Shown piece after piece: positions 19,507 through 33,356 of a DNA stretch of 33,356 nucleotides. Made by a program: the position numbers and the translations under genes. Within the stretch, counting starts at the first letter, position 1. Each line of letters opens with the position of its first letter. Origin of the DNA: Phoronis australis (taxonomy: Eukaryota > Phoronida > Phoronidae); NCBI GenBank assembly GCA_002633005.1, contig NMRA01000102.1:401477-434832 (forward strand), given 5' to 3'. The notes beneath the pieces were generated by a model. It had not been told where the DNA came from and did no database searches. It worked only from the letters and a program-made list of their open reading frames with translations.

Positions 19507-21126
19507 ATCTATTCACTTGAAGTGTGAAGGAGAGGACACAGTGTGTAGTCATCAAACGTGTGGAATCTGAATGAAGATCATTTTACTCACTCAAGGAACT
19601 TGGTAGAGGACTGAATGAACTCTGCTTTGAACAGTCATTGTACATTCTTAACATGTGAATGAATTACACAAGTTGGATACGTGAATGGCGATCATTATGT
19701 GCACAAGTCGTTAATTTGCAAAACAGCTTGTTGAGCATTTGTTAAAAAATTGTTGTTCTAAAAATACTTTGTAGATATTAAGTTTATCACTTTTTGGTAA
19801 ATTTTTCCAGCAGCCGTGATACGTGCCTAAAGTAACTGGACCAGACATTTGCTGAAATTGAAACAAATTGAAGCTTATCAGTTTGGTACTGTTTTATTCA
19901 TGATCATAACTGTTGAAATTCTGCTTTGTAGACGAACCATTGGTTGGTGCTCTTGATGATTTGTATTTGAAATTCAAGAATAGTGTCATTGCAGCAAATT
20001 CTCGTTTATTGCTTTTGAATTTGTTTGCAATCAGTCTTGTTGGTGATGTTGCTTTTTTAACGAAGTTGATCAGAATAGAATAGCTCTCACACTTCTTCCA
20101 GAGTAAATTAGTTTTATTGACTTGTAATGCAACCATTGGCAAAGCAATGCCCCATTTCAGTAATCATGCAATTTGTGCTATGAAACATTATGACTCATGG
20201 AGGCTTTAAAACTGGAGTTTCCGAATTTCTGACATTGTTCATTCTGATACTTAGTTTGTGCTCTGTTTTCAGTTTGTTTTGCTTTATAAGTTATTTTGTT
20301 ATTTCATTATAGTGGTGGCTACTTTTTATCAAAGCCTCGGGCACTGCCATCTTTTGAAATCATTTGTTTTGGTTTGTGTTTCGAGGTAGAATTCTTTGTT
20401 ATTTTAACTACACTGATTTAGCGTTCCTAACAATACACGAAAAAACAATGGACTGAACAGAGTTCATTGATTGCTTCAACTTAAAGATTCACAACTGTTA
20501 AGTTGATTAATTCGATTTTGCAATTTACGATTTTGACTTGACCTAATTAACATTGCTTGAAAATTCCCCTTTGTGGTATATCTGTTCAGTTATTGCTCAA
20601 ATAAATTACAACAGAGAATTAGTTTACACACCTTCTACATAGAGTTGCATGCATTTGTGATGATGAAATTGTATCTGTGTATTCCAAGAAGTACTGTGAA
20701 GTTAAAGATTTCAAAATGCTTCTGTACTGGTACATGACGGCCATATTGGCCTGATATCAAGGTCACGTGCTCTTGTGTGTGATATCAAATGCATAGCAAA
20801 AATAAAATTTGAAATGGCAGAAATTTTACTTTTATTTTTTTCAACAATGCATTGTGAACCAAGCACAACTGGGGAGACCTGTATACTTTTGTGTTGTCAG
20901 CATTTTATTTGTGCTGTCAGCATTTGCCTTTAGTTATTTTTTAAAAACACAAATCACATGTTAGGTAACTTATATTTTAATCATGCTGTTCACGGTGTCA
21001 AATGATCCAGTGTTCTTAAGTCTACTGTGAAATGTTTTTTCACATCCTTTTGAATCTCAAAGCCACTTTGATTTAAAGAACATTTTGCAAAGGTTTTTAA
21101 CCCTAACGAGGAAATATCTCGAGGGG
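19507..21126 (+). other. SPTSSA 3' UTR and adjoining intergenic sequence
   Basis: No coding content is recognised. AATAAA occurs at 20600-20605 and again at 20801-20806. The second is followed by T-rich and TG-rich sequence, so a 3' UTR of about 1.1-1.3 kb is plausible. Confidence 0.4.
20801..20806 (+). terminator. Candidate SPTSSA polyadenylation signal
   Basis: AATAAA followed within 90 bases by U-rich (ttttatttttttc) and GU-rich (tttgtgttgtc) sequence. An alternative signal lies at 20600-20605. Confidence 0.35.
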
Positions 21127-21372
21127 GGGTCCGTTCTATGAAGCTGACTTCAGTTCATTTTTGACTTGAGGCTAAAATTTGTCTCAACCTCCAAACTCTG
21201 AATCTTCCACATCCGGTAAGTTAGTCAAAATTAAGACAGACATTTAGTGAAAAAAATTAAAGTCAAACTTAAGGTATCTTTCTTGAAATGAACTGAAGAC
21301 AAATTTAAGTTTTATGTTAAAATTAACTAAATTTATTTGTATTAGTTAAGTCAGTTTTCTTGGAACGGGCCC
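21127..21372. mobile_element. MITE with gggYccgttc termini
   Basis: The left end gggtccgttctatgaagctg is inverted at the right end (reverse complement gggcccgttccaagaaaact). About 246 bp, AT-rich, with internal ttaagtcaa-type words on both arms. The ends resemble a MITE group common in invertebrates. Confidence 0.7.
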
Positions 21373-21427
21373 TTCACTCATTCAGTTCTCTACACATTCA
21401 GCTCAGTATCTGAAGGGCTGCGTCCGT

Positions 21428-21505
21428 AAGTTGGGGTAGGTTACTGGGGATGGATGGCCACATTGCAAGTTGGGGTAGGTTACTGGGGATGGATGGCCAC
21501 ATTGC
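21428..21505. repeat. Perfect 39-bp tandem duplication
   Basis: Two identical 39-bp units, each starting aagttggggtaggttact. The lack of divergence suggests a recent duplication. Confidence 0.95.
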
Positions 21506-21849
21506 AAGTATGCAATGGTCCGGTTTACATTTTAGCTTGATATTTGATTTACTACAGTGATAAGCTGTCTGTTGTCCGAGTGGAATGTGCCTGAGCATTC
21601 GGTTATTTCAATGGTTGCATTTTTCTCATTTAATTTTGAAAGTTAATTATAAATTAGCTTATGTTAACCATAACGTTTTTTTTTGGTCAAAATCGACACA
21701 TTTGCCAAAAATTCGCCTACATTTCCATAAGTTGTTCCATATTGAAGAACAGCACTGTCTGTGGCCTGGCATTCAGATGGTGTCATCATCCCGGGTTGAG
21801 TTACCAGTTGTGTAAACAAACTAGGCACTAGTATCCTAATTGATCTATC

Positions 21850-23035
21850 CTTGTGGAGCGAGTTCTGAGCCTGGGCAAAATAGCATTCGTAAATGCTTTC
21901 TCAAAAATGGCTACTAGGAGGCACTGCAGTTGTCGAATGCACCCAAAGTTTAATGTTGCTGGTGCAATCTCATAGTTTACCTCTGTGTTAAGTTTCAATG
22001 AAATCCATCAAACGATTCTTTAGATATCATCCGGAAACGCTCTTCCCCCAAACAACACTTCAAAAGCCCCATGTCGAAAACTAAATGTCCATTAGACGGT
22101 GTTACAGTGCTCATATCTGCCTGGAAATTTAATGATGCCCCTCATTCCCCCAACATACATCTTTGCAACATTCATTGAAATCCTTCACTCAGTTCTCTAC
22201 GTGTCATTTGAAAACGCTTGCACAAAATGGCCACTAGGAGGGACAGCAGTTGTCAAATCTGCCCGAAAATCAGTGCAGACACAATCTCACGTAAAGCTTC
22301 TAGTCAATGAAATCTGTCAACCTGTTCTTTAAATATCCAGATACGCTCTTCCCACAAACAACACTTCAAACGCCCACGTTGAAAACAAAATGGCCACTAG
22401 GGGGCATTGCAATAATCGAATCCACCAGAAAATTCACTGGTGCTGCCGCTTTGTCATCACAAACCACTATGTCAACGTTCCTCATTTGAAATTCTTCACT
22501 GGGTTCTCTGCACATCATCCGGAAACACTCGCACAAAATGGCCACTAAATAAAGAGGCACTGCAGTTGTCGAATCCGGCCGAAAATCAAATGGTATATCT
22601 GTGTCACGTTTCAATGTAATTCACTCATGGGTTCTCTAGGTATAATACAGAAATGCTCTTCTCCCAAAAGAACACTTGAAAAGCCCTCGTTGAGAACAAT
22701 ATGTCCTCTAGGAGGGGTTGCATTGGTCGAATCTTCCCAAAAATTTAAACGTTGATGTCATCGTTTTATTGAAATCTAGTCTATCCATGCACTAGATATC
22801 ATATGGAAAACCTCCTTCCCCAATAATACAAAAAAGCCAGACCCCCCTGACCCCAGGGGGTGGGGCAGATTGAAAAGTGGCCTGAACCGTTTTAATGATG
22901 CCCTACACTCTTGTGCCAAATTTCATTAAAAACCGACCAAGCATTTTTGAGATATTGAGCAGACAACCTAAAAACCAAGCAGTGACGACAATATGAGACC
23001 AAGTGTACATATGTGGGCATATAATAAAACTGGAC
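21850..23035 (+). repeat. Repeat array 1 (about 150-bp units, CTCF-core-like words)
   Basis: Seven positions carry a ccactaggRggcac-like word preceded by aaaatgg: about 21911, 22088, 22231, 22394, 22542 (with a 5-base insertion), 22704 and 22852 (the last weak). From 22231 on, spacing alternates near 162 and 148 bp, which gives a dimeric period of about 310 bp. It ends in a module (gacgacaatatg...tgtgggcatataa) shared with the end of array 2. It abuts the PSMA3 3' end. Confidence 0.85.
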
Positions 23036-23054
23036 TTCAAAATATCAAGAAACA

Positions 23055-23060
23055 TTTATT
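23055..23060 (-). terminator. Candidate PSMA3 polyadenylation signal
   Basis: The transcript strand reads AATAAATG about 205 bases after the stop, just before the end of repeat array 1. Confidence 0.55.
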
Positions 23061-23264
23061 TACAAATGAGATACACAATGGCTACAATTCCTCTCATGCA
23101 CCATTAGTACATATTTCGTGATCCTTCCTGTTGATGCAGAGTACTAGTCATTTCTAGGTTCAAACTGCAACCAAATTCAGTTCTCTTTACAAAGACAAAC
23201 ACTTGTGAGTCTGTTGTTGCTGACATGGTCATTATTTCCTACTCTCTGCTCTCCTAATGTTGGT

Positions 23265-30093
<6,829 letters not shown>

Positions 30094-30244
30094 CTGCAAT
30101 CATAAACAAAACCACTAACTATACCAGAACTAGGGTTTTGTGCTAGCACTGCACTAGATATTGAAACAAAAAATACCAGTTAAGTATGAAAACTGAAATT
30201 GTGGCCAGTTTAATATTTTCAGGCTTTATTTTCCAATTCAAAAT

Positions 30245-32030
30245 CAACTGTAACTAGAAACAACAGCAACACAGAGCGTTGAAATGCACCATGACAGCAA
30301 GTTTATTAGTGTCAAAAATGGACACCAGGTGGCACAGAATATGTCAAATCCATTCCAAAATGGACAGATGATTGCTATCGCCATTGCAACAGAAATTTGT
30401 TTGCCACATTTCAATAAAAACTGTCAAAGAACCCTGAAAATACAGATACAATCGTATAAACTACCATACACTTGCGAGTTAACGCCCATGCCCGGGCAAT
30501 CGCCCACCTCCGCCCGCCTTTCGCCAAATTTCGGTGTAAGCGCACACTGTACGGGTAATCGTCCATCCCCCACTTTGCGCAAATTTCAGCTTCTGGGATA
30601 ATCGCCTATCCCCAACTTACCGCTAACAGAACTTCGGTCTGAACTTGTGCTTTTGTTCGCAGCTTTGCCTCGGGCTCGGACTTCCGTGTTTGCGGGAAAC
30701 ACGGCTTGTTTATGAACGATAGTCTCGAAAAGTGCGTTTTTGGCCGGTATTTGTGCAACAACCTTTTCTTAAACTTATCTACTGGACTTTTGTTCAATTA
30801 ATATTGCAAAGTTTAGGTTGGGCCGCGAACAAATCGTCTGTGTTTTAACCGAGGAAACGAAATGTAGTCACGTCCACTGATCTGAAACAGTACGGTATGG
30901 TAAGTGGACTGCGATTCAAGTTTCATAAAGTTCCGCAGTATGACATTTTGCAGCGCGCTAATATATTTGAGAACATCAGTCGGTCTCGCGAAATCATCCC
31001 TTCAAAGTTGAAATCCTGTTTCTGTTTGAGCCATGAGAAAAATTGTGGTTGTCAGGTTAAGCAGATTTACCGAACTTCCGTGCTCGAATGAACACCCCGT
31101 GCGCTTGCCCAGTTCGGCTAAAATTTGGACGTCAGCCGCTAGTTCTTGGGTAATTGTCCACCCCCAACATTTGCCAATTTTCAGTTTAAGCGCCCACTGC
31201 TTGGATTACCGCCCACCACCCAGTCTAAGTCTCAAGGTTTCCCAATTTAAGCGCCCACGGCATTAACTCGCGAATTGCCACTAAGGGGTACAGCGGTAGT
31301 CAGAACTGTCCAAAACTTGTATCAAACTAATTCTTGCAAAATATCAGAGACCCTTCAAAGGAGTGAGGTGATACAGCCAAAGAAGCAACAAAGGCAAAAA
31401 TTGCTACCAGAAGGTGTCACAGTTGTCAAGTACGTCGGTAAATCTGTTCAACGTTTTATCAGGAATCAAAAACACACTCCAAAAAATAAAAATAACCACT
31501 AGGTAGTGCAAAAATACATCAAATCCATACAAAAATGGAAGGCTATCATCATAGAAACCTATTTGCCAAATTTCAGGAAAATCCATAGATGAACTCTGAA
31601 AATACAGCGGCAACTAAAGCTGCCACTAAGGGGCACAGTGGTAGTCTAATGTGTCTGACACGTGTCATAAAATGTTGTCAGCTCCATAGGAACACGTCTG
31701 TGAAATTTCTACTAAAGGTCAAGGAAACAAAACCGTAGACAAAAAAATGCCACTATGGGACACCAAAGTGCTGGAATCTGTCCGAATTCAACCTCCTGCT
31801 CATAAGAAACACTTGCCAATTTTCACCACAATCCTCAAAGTAGTTTGGCAAATAGAGAGGCGGACACCAAAAATAGACTCGAAACTGTTAAAAATCCCCA
31901 CTAGGGAGCGGATAATACATAAAATATGTCCGAAAATAAAAAAGCATTGTCATCGCCTTCCTAATAGAAAGCTATTGGCCAAATTTCATGAAAATGCACC
32001 CAAGAATTAAAGGAAAATGCCACCCGATTT
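30245..32030 (+). repeat. Repeat array 3, interrupted by a nested element
   Basis: The 5' module (caacagcaacacagagcgtt) is followed by type A at 30322 (acaccaggtggcac). After the insertion at 30474-31271 the order resumes B 31278, C 31404, A 31496, B 31623, C 31750, A 31898, B about 32020. This is the same A-B-C order as array 2 but more diverged. Confidence 0.8.
30474..31271. mobile_element. Nested 0.8-kb insertion with short inverted ends
   Basis: The left end gcgagttaacgcc is inverted at the right end, with ggcattaactcgc read on the plus strand. Inside, related blocks in direct orientation occur near both ends (gggtaatYgtccaYccccca, aaatttcag, aagcgcccac). It splits an A-to-B transition of array 3. 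No coding content is recognised. Confidence 0.65.
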
Positions 32031-32191
32031 AATTAGTCTTTTTAACCGTCTTAATTGGTCTATATCCACATCGCCTCTTATACGGTCGACCTCACCTTGC
32101 CGAGAGGTGTCGCGTTAACCTGTGAGGAAGGTGAGAAACGACGCAGCGACATCAGTGGTTCGTCTGCAGAGTGAAAGCCGCTATATTGCGG

Positions 32192-32400
32192 TGCATCGTT
32201 CCCGCTTGTCTGAACTATGAAGCTGCAAAGAATGCGGGTATATCGTTTTATTCGATTTCCTCGTGACCCCGAAATGCTTAGGAAGTGGTTGCGGTAGTGA
32301 AGAATGAAAGGCACGCTGTTAATAGCAAGTATGAGGCCCTGAAGCATCTCCGTGTCTGTGGCCAGCATAGTGATTTCTCTGATGAATTCCAGCTTACCAA
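32192..32400 (+). pseudogene. Frameshifted THAP domain remnant
   Basis: The plus strand reads CIVPACLNYEAAKNAGISF (C-x4-C), then one base out of frame RFPRDPEMLRKWLR. Back in the first frame it reads VVKNERHAVNSKYEALKHLR and VCGQHSDFSDEF (C-x2-H). The order and spacing match the C2CH THAP zinc finger. Two compensating indels and in-frame stops show it is not intact. It is unrelated in detail to the THAP remnant at 10065-10275. Confidence 0.65.
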
Positions 32401-32499
32401 AGAACTATCCATACGTTCCGTTGCCTGTGCATGTTCATGGCGCCTCCCTAGTATTTCTTGATCGGTGTATTCCGGTTCGAACTGATAGCCTGTGAAACC

Positions 32500-32910
32500 T
32501 AACGATCCGACCCGTGAAGTCTTCGTCGGATGAGGTCTTGACTAAGTTGGGATTGGTACCGAGCAAGTTGCCATGTAGACGTTTATTATTCTGCGTTCTG
32601 TTTCAAAATGAATTATTCTCATCCTAACCAATGCTTACATAAAACTGAAACAAAATCTGTCTCATTAGATACAATTTGTAATGCCTTGGAGTATTTGTGA
32701 GTGCAAATTTTGAGAAGCCAGAAATGAATAAAACACCGGCTTTTGATGTTGGCAATAAATGTAATTGACCAGGCACCGAGGCCCTGTGAGCGCATGCTAA
32801 TTCAGTATTTGTTGACAGAAAGCTGTTGTGAAACAATTACAGTTTTATATGCTATGGTCACATGTTAGGGGAATCTTAATTTAGAAATACAAATACATTA
32901 TTCAAATCAT
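32500..32910. other. Stretch without recognised features
   Basis: No coding family, RNA or repeat is recognised. It belongs to the presumed PSMA3 upstream intron. Confidence 0.35.
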
Positions 32911-32937
32911 TACTTGGCGGAATTCTTCCGCCAAGTA
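32911..32937. repeat. Perfect 12-bp inverted repeat, 3-nt loop
   Basis: Arms tacttggcggaa and ttccgccaagta around ttc. Probably the terminus or subterminus of a dispersed element that continues to the right edge. Confidence 0.85.
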
Positions 32938-33063
32938 TGTTGGTCTGAAAGCAATTTTTTTTATGTTCGCTCTCTACAGGTCGCAATTTTGGTCCGATTT
33001 TCATGAAATTAGCACACAACTTGTAGATCGGGAACTGCTAGAACGCTATTGTTTTTGGTCATG

Positions 33064-33103
33064 ATCGGATACAAAATGACGTGGCAGCCATTTTGTATCC
33101 GAT
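33064..33103. repeat. Perfect 15-bp inverted repeat, 10-nt loop
   Basis: Arms atcggatacaaaatg and cattttgtatccgat. It lies in sequence that looks like a dispersed invertebrate repeat (ggtccgattttcatgaaatt, catgcgca). Confidence 0.85.
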
Positions 33104-33356
33104 TTCACAGTCAAATACTCGTAGAGGCCGCATTTTTCGACCTACATTGCTGAAAATTGGTACGAATATACTAGAACGCATGTGCTACAATTGTGCAGAA
33201 AATCGTTGACTTCCGGTTAAAGATGGCGGAAATATTGGACGTGGCGCATGCGCACCCCGAAATATGGCTAAAAACGTTTTCTCCTGTAGAGGGCGCAATT
33301 GCAAACCAATCACTTTCAAACTGGTCGCGTGTTTGTTGAGTTTAATAAGCTTTTAT

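Noticed and set aside
32911-32937. Helitron 3' hairpin
   Set aside because: No CTRR follows the hairpin on either strand.

Overview
This window is animal (metazoan) nuclear DNA. The coding exons are short, are bounded by GT-AG introns and are separated by long AT-rich introns full of degraded transposons and minisatellites. There is no operon structure. The TE cargo (a Tx1/L1-like reverse transcriptase, an RNase H-bearing non-LTR element, THAP- and HIRAN-domain DNA transposons, many MITEs) and the protein sequences suggest a marine invertebrate. I cannot assign a phylum from the sequence alone.

Three conserved housekeeping genes can be assembled exon by exon, with phases that join correctly. 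(1) TBP, the TATA-box-binding protein, lies on the minus strand with six coding exons between 12062 and 2577; the model gives 280 aa and is complete. (2) SPTSSA, the small activating subunit of serine palmitoyltransferase, lies on the plus strand with two coding exons (12793-12898 and 19370-19506); it gives 80 aa and is complete. (3) PSMA3, the 20S proteasome subunit alpha-7, lies on the minus strand with six coding exons from 30093 down to 23265; these cover the C-terminal 144 or so residues. The N-terminal exons (about 110 aa) are not found in the window and presumably lie beyond 33356. TBP and SPTSSA are head to head, with 730 bp between their start codons. SPTSSA and PSMA3 are tail to tail.

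Region by region: 1-2320 holds no recognised gene, only short tandem repeats and a CpG-richer patch. 2321-12062 is TBP. Its intron 5 carries a 1.44-kb transposon with HIRAN-domain remains, intron 4 a 22-unit 15-bp minisatellite, and intron 3 an RNase H-type non-LTR fragment plus a THAP-encoding element with long inverted ends. 12063-12792 is the shared promoter interval. 12793-19506 is SPTSSA; its 6.5-kb intron holds a tRNA-like Pol III sequence, MITEs, a 41-bp tandem repeat and a 5'-truncated Tx1/L1-like insertion bounded by a 16-bp target-site duplication. 19507-23264 is 3' UTR or intergenic sequence and carries a MITE and the first of three arrays of an unusual repeat. 23265-30093 is PSMA3, with the second array in a large intron. 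30094-33356 holds the third array (interrupted by a nested element), a broken THAP-domain sequence and hairpin-rich repeats.

The most striking structures are these. (a) A minisatellite of about 11 units in PSMA3 has amplified the gene's own 3' splice site together with the first bases of the following exon, placing about ten decoy acceptors before the real one. (b) The donor site of TBP exon 5 is duplicated in tandem, 18 bp apart and in frame. (c) Three same-orientation arrays of a repeat of about 145 bp carry a CTCF-core-like word in nearly every unit, organised in dimeric or trimeric higher-order periods.
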